DNA of 64,000 bases from Streptomyces diastatochromogenes (GTDB taxonomy: Bacteria; Actinomycetota; Actinomycetes; Streptomycetales; Streptomycetaceae): positions 186,001-250,000 of the forward strand of contig JAPTYK010000001.1 in NCBI GenBank assembly GCA_026913215.1. Direction: 5' to 3'. Shown here in pieces: positions 8,785-17,800 of this stretch; positions within the stretch are counted from its first letter, which is position 1, and the number at the start of each line of letters is the position of its first letter. The notes under the pieces were generated by a model, which made no database searches, was not told the DNA's origin, and was given only the letters and a program-made list of their open reading frames with translations. Both the position numbers and the translations under genes were made by a program.

Positions 8785-10078
8785 GTCTGCCTCACACGGA
8801 AGTGGCGGTGGGCTCCGGTGCGGTACGGGTACGGGCCCGGCGCGCGGCGCGGCGGTGGCCGCCCCACCGCGCAGGGCGACGGCCGCGGCGACCGGGAGAG
8901 GAGCGCGAGGCCCGCGCACAGCAGCCAGGTCCCGGTCACCCCGAGGTAGAGCGAGACGGGGCTGAACACGGCCAGGGACAGCGGTGCCGCGCCGATGCCG
9001 GAGAGCGCGAAGGTGGACATCGCGGCCCCATCCGGCCCTCGGGTACCGCCTGCTGGTAGGCGGTGACCAGGGCGGGGCCGTTCAGGCCGGAGAGCAGGCC
9101 TACGGCGCCGGCGGTGGCGGCCAGGACGGCGACCGAGGGACGAGCGCCATGGCGGCCATGCCGGCGGCGAGGCCGACGCCGGTCACCACGAGCTTCGTGT
9201 GCGTCGGGATGCGGTGGGCGAGCGCCGCGCCCAGGGCGGCGGACGCCAGCGCTCCGGCGCCGAAGACGGACAGGACCGTGGCGACGGCGCCGACGCCCCA
9301 GCCCTGGTCGGCGGCCCGCAGGGCAGGGCGACCTCGGCCGGCCACAGGAACGCCAGGTCCATGCAGAAGCAGGCGACGAACATCCAGCGCAGGCGCGGGT
9401 GCGCGGCGAGGAGCCGGAAGCCGTCGCCGGAGCGGCGCAGCAGGGAGGGCCCCTGCGGGGCGCGTTCGGGCCGGGTCATGCCGTGGGTGACGTGGACGGT
9501 GCAGACCAGCCAGACCACGCAGCCGGCGGCCGCGGCCGTCATGGCCACGGGCAGGCCTCCGACGACGACCAGCCAGGCGCCGAGGGGGGATCCGGCGATG
9601 GGGGCGAGGCGCAGCACCATGGAGAACAGGGAGTTGGCGCGGCCCAGCTGGTCCTGGGGCGCGAGCCGGGGCAGCAGGACCCCGGAGGCGGGGCCGGTGA
9701 GACCGAGCAGGACGCCGTCGACGAGGGCGACGGCGATCAGCGGCCAGAGGGTCTCGGTGGTGGCGGTCACCGCGATGCCGGCCGCGAGGACGAGGACGCG
9801 GACGGTGGTCGCGCGGAGCAGGACGGCGCGGGGGCCGAGGACGTCGGCGAGTGCTCCGCCGAAGAGGAGGAGCAGGGCGCGCGGCAGGGTGGCGGAGAGC
9901 GTGACGTACGTGACGGCTTCGCGGCCGCCGAGCTGGACGGCCGTCCAGCTCATGGCGATCAGGAGGGCGAAGCTGCCCGCCTGCACGGCGGCCTGGCCGA
10001 TGACGAGGCTGCTGACGCGGCGCCAGTCGACGGCGGGCCGTTCGCCCGCCGGCGCGCCGGTCGCGGGGTCGTTCCCAT
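8781..10078 (-). CDS. MFS transporter
   Basis: A major facilitator superfamily protein of about 430 residues with some ten to twelve hydrophobic segments. Readable segments include SSLVIGQAAVQAGSFALLIA, LLLLFGGALADVLGPRAVLLRATT (the loop 2-3 signature), GLTGPASGVLLPRLAPQDQLGRANSL and a C-terminal SLYLGVTGTWLLCAGLALLSR. This is the pattern of Enterobactin exporter (EntS)-like and macrolide-efflux-like MFS proteins. Three to four frame changes are needed, and the true start is uncertain: an ATG at 10078 is out of frame with the first clear segment, while the in-frame region has no good start. As part of the glutamate mutase/PPTase operon it is a good candidate for exporting the peptide product. 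Confidence 0.78.
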
Positions 10079-10126
10079 GGGGTCGGCTTTCTGTGGTCGT
10101 GGGAGGGCGGGGGCGGTGGGGTGTGG

Positions 10127-10453
10127 TCAGAGGGGCGGGCGGACGTGGACCCGGATGTCGGCGGCGTCGCCCCGGAGGGTGGCGGCGACGGCCAGGGCCA
10201 CGGCGCGGTCGGCGGCCCGGCGCACGCGCGCCTCCGGCGCGGGCCGGAGTCGCCGGGCCGGGAGGCGGCCTGGGCGGGCGGCCGGGGCGTGCGCAGTTCG
10301 ACGCGGCCGCCGAGGTAGCCGCGGCCCGCCTCGGCGAGGCGCGCTGCGCGGTGTGCCGGGCCGTGGTGACGAGGCCGGTTCCGGGGTGGGAGACCGTGAC
10401 GGTGATGCCCGGGGCCTCCCGGACGGAGAAGCAGGCGTGGACGGCGCGGTCAC
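10127..10453 (-). CDS. small protein of unknown function
   Basis: An unrecognised protein of about 108 residues. It starts with a GTG at 10453 overlapping the stop of the FMN-domain gene as GTGA. Two frame changes are needed to follow plausible coding: an N-terminal part CFSVREAPGITVTVSHPG, then a beta-strand-like region with GYLGGRVELRTP, and a helical C-terminus ARVRRAADRAVALAVAATL ending in HVRPPL. No signal peptide or membrane helix is evident. Its place between the glutamate-synthase-like gene and the MFS exporter, with coupled translation, implies a role in the same pathway, but I cannot name one. Confidence 0.5.
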   Translation of the reverse strand: MTAPSTPASPSGRPRASPSRSPTPEPASSPRPGTPRSAPRRGGPRLPRRPRRTAHAPAARPGRLPARRLRPAPEARVRRAADRAVALAVAATLRGDAADIRVHVRPPL

Positions 10454-11755
10454 GGCCGCGCCGCCGGGGCGCGGTCACGGCGTCGCCCCACCGGGGCGTC
10501 GACGCCCGGGAGCGGCGCGTGGCCGTCGGGCCACCACAGGTCCTCGGGGTCCAGGGCGTCGACGGAGTACTTGCCCAAGGCGCTGATCAGCAGGCGCAGT
10601 TCGAGGGCGATGCTGTCGACGAGGCGCTCCAGGCCGTGTTCGGGGTCCTCGTCGACGGCCACGAGGGCGGCCCGGCCCAGGCCGACGGCGGTGGCGCCGA
10701 GGGCGAGGGCGCGTACGGCGCGGCCGCCCTCCACATGCCGCCGGAGGCGAGGAGGCAGCCGTCGGGGCGGCCGATGCGGCGCAGGCAGGCGGCGAGCGGC
10801 AGGCCGACGTGGTCGAGGAAGACGCCCGGGGCCCAGCCGGTGCCGCCTTCGGCGCCGTCGACGGTGACGGCGTCCGCGCCGGCGGACCAGGCGGTGCGGG
10901 CGGCGTGGGCGATGTCGCGGCCCGGGTGGAACTTCACCCAGGTGCGGGCCTTGGGGAAGTTGTTCCGCATGAAGCGCAGCTGCTGGCGGAGGATCTCGTC
11001 GGTGAAGGTTCCGGGGTGGCGCAGCGCAGCAGGCGCTCGCCGTCCGCGTCGAGGACCGGGCGGACGGTGAAGCGGCGGGCGAGCTGCTCGCCCTCGGCCC
11101 GGTCGACGACCGTCATGCCGCCGAGGCCGGGTTTGGCGCCCTGGCCGGTCTTCAGTTCGAAGGCGAGCCGGCCGCTCTCCAGGAGGGGGCGGAAGGCGGG
11201 GTCGCTGTAGAGGAGGTTCCAGACCTCGGAGTCGGCGTCCTCGGTGGACTGCTGGACGACGATGCCGCCCGTTCCTTCGGGTGCGGCGTCGAGGTAGGCC
11301 TCGACGCGGGCGAGGAGCGCGGAGCGGGTGGCGTCGCCGGCGCGGCGGTAGCCGTGCACGGGGATCATGTTCTCCCCGATGACCATGGGGATGCCGAGGC
11401 GGGCGGCCTGCCTGCCGGCGTGGACGGCGAGGTCGCCGCTGCCGGCGCGGGTGGAGCCGAAGGCGGACAGGTAGAGGGGCAGCCGGGCGGTGAAGCCGCC
11501 GGCGCGGGTGGAGAGGTCGACGTCGGTGAACTCCGGCTCGCGGGCGAGGTCGATGAGCTTCTCCAGGCGCTGGGGCATGAAGACGGGCGGGACGATGCGG
11601 GCCCGGTCGAGCTCGTCGGCGGCGGGGACCGCCGTACCCGGTCCGTACAGTTGTGTGCCGTACGTGGCGGGGTCGGGGAAGACCTCGGCGGTGCCGTTGC
11701 GGGCGCGGGCGCGGATCGCCCGCTCGGGGAAGCCGGGGGCGCCGAGGGCGGTCAC
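10450..11755 (-). CDS. FMN-binding glutamate synthase-domain protein (GltB-type barrel)
   Basis: A stand-alone protein of about 430 residues matching the central FMN-binding TIM-barrel domain of glutamate synthase large subunit, without the glutaminase domain. Visible features are PLYLSAFGSTRAGSGDLAVH, GIPMVIGENMIPVHGY, ELKTGQGAKPGLGGM (the conserved Lys/Gly-rich segment), a WVKFHPGRD segment, GADAVTVDGAEGGTG (the flavin phosphate-binding loop) and the C-terminal GLGRAALVAVDEDPEHGLE. Two frame changes, near 11020 and 10740, are required. The GTG start overlaps the stop of the AsnRS-like gene as GTGA. In glutamate synthase this domain uses ammonia passed along a tunnel to reduce 2-iminoglutarate. 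Here it sits in an amino-acid-modifying operon, so a reductive amination or oxidation of an amino acid is plausible but unproven. Confidence 0.8.
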
Positions 11756-12756
11756 GGGGCCACCACCCCGGGGAGCTTCGGGTAGGCGCTGACCTGCCAG
11801 AGGGCGTCGAGGCCGGTGAGGAAGCGGACGAGGCGCTGGAGGCCCATGCCGAATCCGGCGCTGGACGGCATGCCCTCGCGGGCCTCCTTGAGGTACCAGG
11901 CGTACTTGGCGGGGTTCTCGCCGCTCTCCCGCATGCGGGTGACGATGGTGGCGTAATCGGCCTCGCGCTCGCTGCCGGAGACGAGCTCGCCGTATCCGTG
12001 CGGGGCGATCAGGTCGAAGTTGCGCAGGACGCCGGGGCGTTCGGGGTCCTCCCGGTCGTAGAAGCCGCGGGAGCCCTTGGGGTAGTCGTTGACGAAGAAG
12101 GGGCGGTCGCTCTCCAGGGAGAGGAGGCGCTCCCCGGCCCAGTCGATCTCGCCGTCGGGGTTCTGCGGGTGGCCGGCGGCGAGGAGCTGGGAGACGGCGT
12201 CGTCGTGGGTGCGGACGTCGTACTTGCCGGCGCGGATGTCGGCGAAGTCCCCTTCGACGCGGCCGAGTTCGGTGAGGATCTCGGGGACGGCGGTCCACAC
12301 GTGCTCGGTGACGTGCGTCAGCAGGCCGGCGGCGATCTCCTGGGCGTCCTCGCGGCTGCCGTCGGCGATCTCCACGTCGATCTGGTGGAACTCGACGAGG
12401 TGGCGGCCGGTGCCGGCGGTCTCCTCGGGCTCGACGCGCACGTTGGGGGCGATGTAGAAGAGCCGGGGGAAGCCGCGCAGGGAGGCCTGCTTGTAGAGGA
12501 TGGCGCTGGTCATCAGCTTGTACGGGTGGCCGTAGTAGTCGACGTCGAGGGCCTTGGCGCCGCGGCCGCCGGGGTCGGTGACGGGGCCGACGAGCGGGGG
12601 CAGCAGCTCGGTGAAGCCCTCGCCGCGCAGGAACGCGCGGGCGGCGTGGAGGGCCTCCTGCTGGACGAGCATGGCGGCGCGCAGCCGGGGCGAGCGGAGG
12701 TGCTCGCCGAGCGGGGGCAGGGTGGCCGGGGTGCCGGTGGGGTCGGGGTTCTCCAT
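11752..12756 (-). CDS. AsnRS-like class II synthetase core (archaeal-type asparagine synthetase family)
   Basis: A 334-residue protein in one intact frame, corresponding to the catalytic core of asparaginyl/aspartyl-tRNA synthetases but lacking the N-terminal OB-fold anticodon-binding domain. It has SAILYKQ (84-90), motif 2 with R107 and E109 followed by the HLVEFHQIDVE segment, FVNDYPKGSRGFY (221-233), and motif 3 GFGMGLQRL (301-309). Such truncated paralogues include the Pyrococcus asparagine synthetase that makes Asn from Asp via aspartyl-adenylate and ammonia. It is embedded between glutamate mutase and a glutamate-synthase-domain gene. An attractive inference is ATP-dependent activation (amidation, or transfer to another amine) of 3-methylaspartate. 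AGGAG precedes the ATG. It is not a housekeeping AsnRS. Confidence 0.85.
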   Translation of the reverse strand: MENPDPTGTPATLPPLGEHLRSPRLRAAMLVQQEALHAARAFLRGEGFTELLPPLVGPVTDPGGRGAKALDVDYYGHPYKLMTSAILYKQASLRGFPRLFYIAPNVRVEPEETAGTGRHLVEFHQIDVEIADGSREDAQEIAAGLLTHVTEHVWTAVPEILTELGRVEGDFADIRAGKYDVRTHDDAVSQLLAAGHPQNPDGEIDWAGERLLSLESDRPFFVNDYPKGSRGFYDREDPERPGVLRNFDLIAPHGYGELVSGSEREADYATIVTRMRESGENPAKYAWYLKEAREGMPSSAGFGMGLQRLVRFLTGLDALWQVSAYPKLPGVVAP

Positions 12757-12809
12757 GACGGGGCTCCTGTTCGGGACGGTCGGGAGTGCTCTGCTGAGGG
12801 CGGGGCGGT

Positions 12810-14117
12810 TCAGACGGTGACCGGGGTGGCCTGCGGGCGGTCGTGGTCGTCGCCGCTGTCGTGGTGCCGGGGGCTGTCGTAGCGGTCGGCGACGTGGCGG
12901 AGGGCGGCGAGCAGGCCGGCCGAGGTGAGGGCTCGGCGTCGGCCGCCGCGTCCGGGCGGATCGGCATGGCGCCGGTCCGGGCCCAGCGGAGGCGGCCTCC
13001 GGGGTCGACGCGTCCGAGGAGCGGCCGGCGTTGTCGGGGTGGAGGCAGAAGGGCACGTCGAGCAGGCCTCGTTCGAAGGCGGCCGGCAGGGCCAGGACAG
13101 GTCGGGGTGGAGGTCGAGGACGGCCTCGACGAGGGTGCGGGCCTCGGCGTACACCTCGCCGCCCTCCTCGCCGGTGCGGTCCGGGGCCGGGGGTCCGGCG
13201 AGCGCGGCGGCGCGGCGGCGGTCTCCAGGGCGCGGACGTTCTCCGCGACGGTCGGGATGCGGTGGGCCTCCGCCGTGGTCTTGACGATGAGGCGGCCGGC
13301 GCCGGAGCGCACGGCGAGCCGGGCGGAGGCCTCCAGGAGGCGGGTGGCGCCCTGTTCGGTGCGCGGGTAGACGCCCATGTAGGTGTAGAGGACGACGTGG
13401 TGGTCGATGTCCCCGGGCAGGAACTCGGCGGCGAGCCGGCGCAGGGCGCGCAGGGCCTCCTCGTCCTGGGCCGGGTCGGTCTGCTGGGCGTAGCTGAGCG
13501 AGACGCTGCGCAGCCCGTACTGGACGAAGAAGAGGCATTCCAGGACGCTCATGGCCACCAGGAGTCCGGGCGGGCAGAGCTGGCCGAGGAGGCAGCCGCC
13601 GAAGCTCTCCAGGTGGGGCACGGCTCCGGGGCGCGTCCCGGTGGCGAGGAGTTCGCAGGCGCGGGCCCAGGCGGTGACGGACTCCCGCAGCGGGGTGCGG
13701 CCGTACGGCAGGCAGTAGGAGACGGGGCCGCCTTCGGTGGCGTCGAGGCCGGCCGCGGTGAGCGCCCGGACGATGGGCAGGGGGCGGGCGGAGCCGTGCC
13801 GGACCTGTACGGGGAAGTCGGCGTCGAACAGTCCGTCGAGGACGGCCCGGGTGGTGGCCGGGAGTGCGCGGCGATCGGGTAGCCGTTGAGGCGGCTGCCC
13901 TCGGCCACGGCGGTGCGGGCGGCGGCGAGGTCGCCGACGCGGGTGTAGCTGTCGACGGTCAGCGTGCCGGCGGTGTGGGCGGTGGCGGCCCTGGTGCGGG
14001 CGAGGCCGTCCCGCATGCGGTCGGGGTCGCCGAAGCCCATGCGGGGCTGGACGACGAGCGGCCGGCGGCCGTGGACGCCGCGACGAAGCTGCCGAAGTCG
14101 GGGGCCGGGGCGGTCAA
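12810..14117 (-). CDS. glmE: glutamate mutase epsilon subunit (methylaspartate mutase E)
   Basis: The substrate-binding TIM-barrel subunit of coenzyme-B12-dependent glutamate mutase, which interconverts L-glutamate and (2S,3S)-3-methylaspartate. Readable segments are PLVVQPRMGFGDPDRM (N-terminal), HGSARPLPIVRALTAAGLDATEGGPVSYCLPYGRTPL (the substrate loop, with conserved Arg and the Tyr-containing CLPYGR), FGGCLLGQLCPPGLLVAMSVLE, VSLSYAQQTDPAQDEEAL and LVEAVLDLHPDLSW. About five frame changes occur. A TTG start (14117-14115), six bases after AGGAGGTG, overlaps the stop of the S subunit as TTGA. Length of about 435 residues suits the family. 3-Methylaspartate made this way is a building block in several acidic lipopeptides and macrolactam starters, which fits a supply role for the neighbouring NRPS. 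Confidence 0.88.
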
Positions 14118-14522
14118 GCCGGCACCTCCTGCGGGTGCGCGCGGTGAGGAACGCGCGCAGGGCGTCCAGGTCCTCGCCGAGGACGGCGTCGCAGCCGGCC
14201 TCGGTCAGCCGGGCCACGTCCGCCTCCTGGCGGTGTCCGGCGACGCCGAGCTTGCCCCGAGCACCACGGGCAGGCCGGCCAGGGCGGGTTCCGAGCGCAG
14301 CCCGCGGACGGCCGCGAGTCCGTCACGGTAGCCGTGCCCGTTGACGCTGCTGAGCACCACCGCGTCGGGCGCGTGCCGCAGACAGGCGGCGACCAGCAGC
14401 TCGGCGGGGACGCAGGGCCCCAGCCCGACGACCTCGTGTCCCTGTTCCTCAAGGAAGAGACGGAGGTACACGAGATTCCATGTGTGGGAATCCGATGCGG
14501 TTCCGCTCAGAAGTATCTTCAT
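14114..14522 (-). CDS. glmS: glutamate mutase sigma subunit (cobalamin-binding)
   Basis: The B12-binding subunit of glutamate mutase (methylaspartate mutase S; not glucosamine synthase), about 136 residues. It opens MKILLSGTASDSHTWNLVYL. Asp and His of the DxHxxG cobalamin motif are present (DSH), but the following Gly is replaced by Asn. Next comes GHEVVGLGPCVPAELLV, then VVLSSVNGHGYRDGLAAV, the segment that wraps the cofactor tail, and after a frame change GKLGVAGHR and a final helix. Its stop overlaps the TTG start of the E subunit, giving coupled 1:1 synthesis. It is the first gene of the minus-strand operon that runs to the PPTase, separated from mbtH by a strong hairpin. Confidence 0.88.
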
Positions 14523-14608
14523 GGGTCGAGGATAGATTTCCGGGGATTCCGGAAGGGGAAGTAAGACCGGCAGCAAGGACCGGCACTTTCGCTTCTGTAT
14601 CGGCTTGC

Positions 14609-14650
14609 GAAAGCGCCGTGCCCGCAGGGAATGCGGGGCACGGCGCTTTC
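14609..14650 (-). terminator. hairpin terminator between mbtH and glutamate mutase operon
   Basis: A perfect 15-base inverted repeat (arms 14609-14623 and 14636-14650, 12-base loop) lies 12 bases after the mbtH stop. It probably ends the NRPS transcript, so the glutamate mutase genes should have a separate promoter in 14523-14608. Confidence 0.75.
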
Positions 14651-14661
14651 TCAGATGTGTG

Positions 14662-14875
14662 TCAGGCGTACTGGGCGACGAGGCCGCGCGGGCGGATGTC
14701 GGTCCAGTGGGCGGTGATGTACTCCAGGGCCTCGTCGCGGTTTCCGGCGCCCCAGACGCTGGTCCAGCCGGCCGGGACGTCCGCGAAGGCGGGCCACAGG
14801 AGTGCTGTCCTCGTCGTTCACGACGACGTGGAAGGTGCCCTCGGCGTTGTCGAACGGGTTGACGGACTCGCTCAT
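14662..14875 (-). CDS. MbtH-like NRPS accessory protein
   Basis: A protein of about 70 residues beginning [24 protein letters not shown] and, after one frame change near 14810, continuing as [16 protein letters not shown] and ending [18 protein letters not shown]. The conserved Trp residues and the P-x-GW motif are those of MbtH proteins, which bind and stabilise adenylation domains. The ATG overlaps the stop of NRPS-D as ATGA, so it is the last gene of the NRPS operon. A cognate A domain cannot be singled out. Confidence 0.9.
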
Positions 14876-17800
14876 GACTGGCTCCTCGTTTCTTCCTTCT
14901 GGAGCGCGGAGAGTTTCTCCGCGACAATTCTTCCGATTGTTTCGAGAGGTTTCGGTTCGGTCATCTGGAGATGGCCGCATTCGATCGTGTGATTGTCGAT
15001 GACGCCTTCGGTGAAGGGAATCCAGGTGGCGGCGAGGGCGCCTTCCCGCTCCCCCGGCCTGCGGGCGGTGAAGAACACCGTGTCGGTGTCGGCGACGCCC
15101 GGCACGTGCCGGGCCATGAGGGCGGCGTGGGTCTCGGAGGCGCGGAGCACGGCGTGGAGTTCCGCGTCGGAGAACCCGGCGAGGACGGGGTCCTCGCGAC
15201 GGATGTCCTCGATCGCCGCGGCGAGGTCCCGCGCCTTCTCGGCCCTCGCCTCGGGCGGGAGCACGGAGACGCTTCCGGGCCCGGTCTGGTGGACGTCCAT
15301 CAGCGCGAGCAGTTCGACCCGCTCGCCGGCCTCGCGGAGCCGTACCGCCATGGTGTGGGCGACGAGACCGCCGTACGACCAGCCGAGCAGCCGGTACGGG
15401 CCCCAGGGCTGGATCCGCCGGATCTGCTCCAGGTAGTCGTCGGCCATCGCCTCGACGCTGCGCGGCCGGTGGCCGGGCTCGCTCAGCGCGCGGGCCTGGA
15501 GGGCGTACAGCGGCTGGTCGTCGCCCAGGTGGCGGGCGAGGCCGGCGTAGGACCAGCCGACGCCGGTGCCGGGGTGGACGCAGAACAGCGGGCGGCGGGC
15601 GCCGCGGGTACTGAGCGGGAGCAGGACGCCCAGGGCGGCGGCCGTGCCGTCCTCGCCCTCGTCGTCCGGCGCGCCGAGCAGCCCGGCGGGGGTGGGCAGG
15701 CGGAACAGGTCGCGGACGGTGCGTTCGATGCCGAGGACGCCGCGGACGCGGTTGACCAGGCGGACGCCGAGCAGCGAATGGCCGCCCAGGGCGAAGAAGT
15801 TGTCGTCGATGCCGACGCGGGGCACGTCGAGGATCTCCGCGAACAGCGCGCACAGCACCTCCTCGCGGGCGTTGCGGGGCCGCCGCCCGCCCTCGGCGGA
15901 GACGGGACGGTGGGGGGCGGGGAGCGCGGCGCGGTCGGGTTTGCCGTTGACGGTGAGCGGCAGGGCGTCGAGGAGGACGACGGCGGAGGGCACGAGGTGC
16001 TCGGGGAGCGTGGCGCGCGCCCCGGCGAGCAGTTCGGCCCCGGTGACCGCCGTCCCCGCGCGGGGGACGACGTAGCCGACGAGGCTCTTCTCGCCGGGCC
16101 GGTCCTCGCGGACCACGACGAGGGCCTGGCCGACCGAGGGGTGCGCGGCGAGGGCGCGTTCGACCTCGCCGGGTTCGATCCGTACGCCGCGCAGCTTGAT
16201 CTGGCCGTCCGCCCTGCCCAGGAAGCGGAGTTCGCCGGCGGGGGTCCACAGCACGCGGTCGCCCGTGCGGTACATGCGGCTGCCGTCGCCCTCGAACGGG
16301 TCGGGGACGAACCGCTCGGCGGTCAGTCCGGCCCGGCCGACGTAGCCGCGGGCCAGGTGCGAGCCGGCGATGTACAGCTCGCCGGGGACGCCCGGCGGGA
16401 CGGGGCGCAGGGCGTCGTCGAGGACGTGGCTGCGGGTGTTGTCCATGGGCCGGCCGAGGTGCAGGCCGGTGCCGCGCAGGGCGCGTTCGCCGGTGCCGAA
16501 CCACTGGTTGTGGGAGGCGAAGGTGGTCTCGGTGGGGCCGTACGAGTGGACCAGGACGGTGTCCGGGCAGTGGTCGAGGACCCGTTGGACGGCGGCCGGG
16601 GCGGCGACGTCGCCACCGGTCCACACCTCGCGCAGCGACCGCAGGGTGTCAGGCCCTCGTCGGCCATGACGTGGAAGAGGCCGACGGTGAAGTAGGCGGT
16701 GGTGACGCCGTGTTCGCGGACGGCGCGGGCGGTCTCCGCCAGGTCGGTGCCGTCGCCGTGCATGAGGACGAGGCTCCCGCCGTTCAGGAGCGGCACCCAG
16801 ATCTCGAAGACGGAGGCGTCGAACCCGGTGGCGGAGTGGACCAGCATCCGGCGCGGTCCCCCGGTGCGGAGGTCGCGGTCCCCGGCGAGCTCCACGACGT
16901 TGCGGTGGGTGACGCCGACGCCCTTCGGCCGGCCCGTCGACCCGGAGGTGAACATCACGTACATCAGGTCGTCCCCGGTGGCGGGAGCGTCCCCGGCGAG
17001 CGGCTCCCCGTGTCGGGCGCGGCCCCGGCCGGCGGCTTCCCGGCCTCGGGCGCGTCCACGGCGGGGAACTCCCGGCGTCGGGCGCGTCCACGAGCAGGAG
17101 CGTCGGGGCGACCTCGGTGGAGGCGTGCTCCCGTCCGTCGCCACCAGCCGGACCCCGGCGTCCTCCAGCATCAGCCGGATCCTCGCCTCGGGAAGCCGGG
17201 GTCGAGCGGCAGGTAGGCGGCGCCGCGCTTGAGGACCGCGAGGGCCGTCACCACCAGGGGCACGCCGCGTTCGAGGAGGACGCCGACGGTGTCGCCGCGG
17301 CGCACGCCGGCGGCTCCCAGGCGGGCGGCCAGTGCCTCGGCGCGGGCGTCGAGCGCCCGTATCCGACGGTCTCCTCGTCGGTGATCAGCGCAGGCGCGCC
17401 GGGGGTGAGCGCGGCCCGGCGGGCGATCAGCGCGGGGACCGTCTCCTGGGCCTCGGGGACCACGGTGGCGGTGTCGTTGTACTCGTCGACCAGCCGGAAC
17501 CGGTCGGCGGCGGTGAACAGGCCGACGTCCCGATCCGTACGCCGGGGTCGGCCGCCGCCGCCCGCAGGGTCTGCTCCAGGTGCGCGGCGAGCAGCGCGGC
17601 GGTGGGCGCGTCGAAGAGGTCCGCGGCGTACTCCAGGCCGCCGGTCAGTCCGGCGGGCGGCCGTCCTCGTCCGTCGCTCGTCCAGGGCGAAGGTCAGGTC
17701 GAACTTGGTGGAGACGGTGCCGAGGAGGGGTTCCTCCGCCGCGTGGAAGAGGCTCTTCGCGGCGGCGGCGCCGGGGGTGCCGCCCGTGTAGTCGTGGTGG

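Noticed and set aside
11752..12756. Housekeeping asparaginyl- or aspartyl-tRNA synthetase
   Set aside because: The anticodon-binding OB domain is absent, and the gene is locked into a glutamate mutase operon by overlapping starts and stops.
14523..14608. Cobalamin riboswitch ahead of the B12-dependent mutase
   Set aside because: The space between the terminator and glmS is under 90 bases, too short for a cobalamin riboswitch, and no B12-box was seen.
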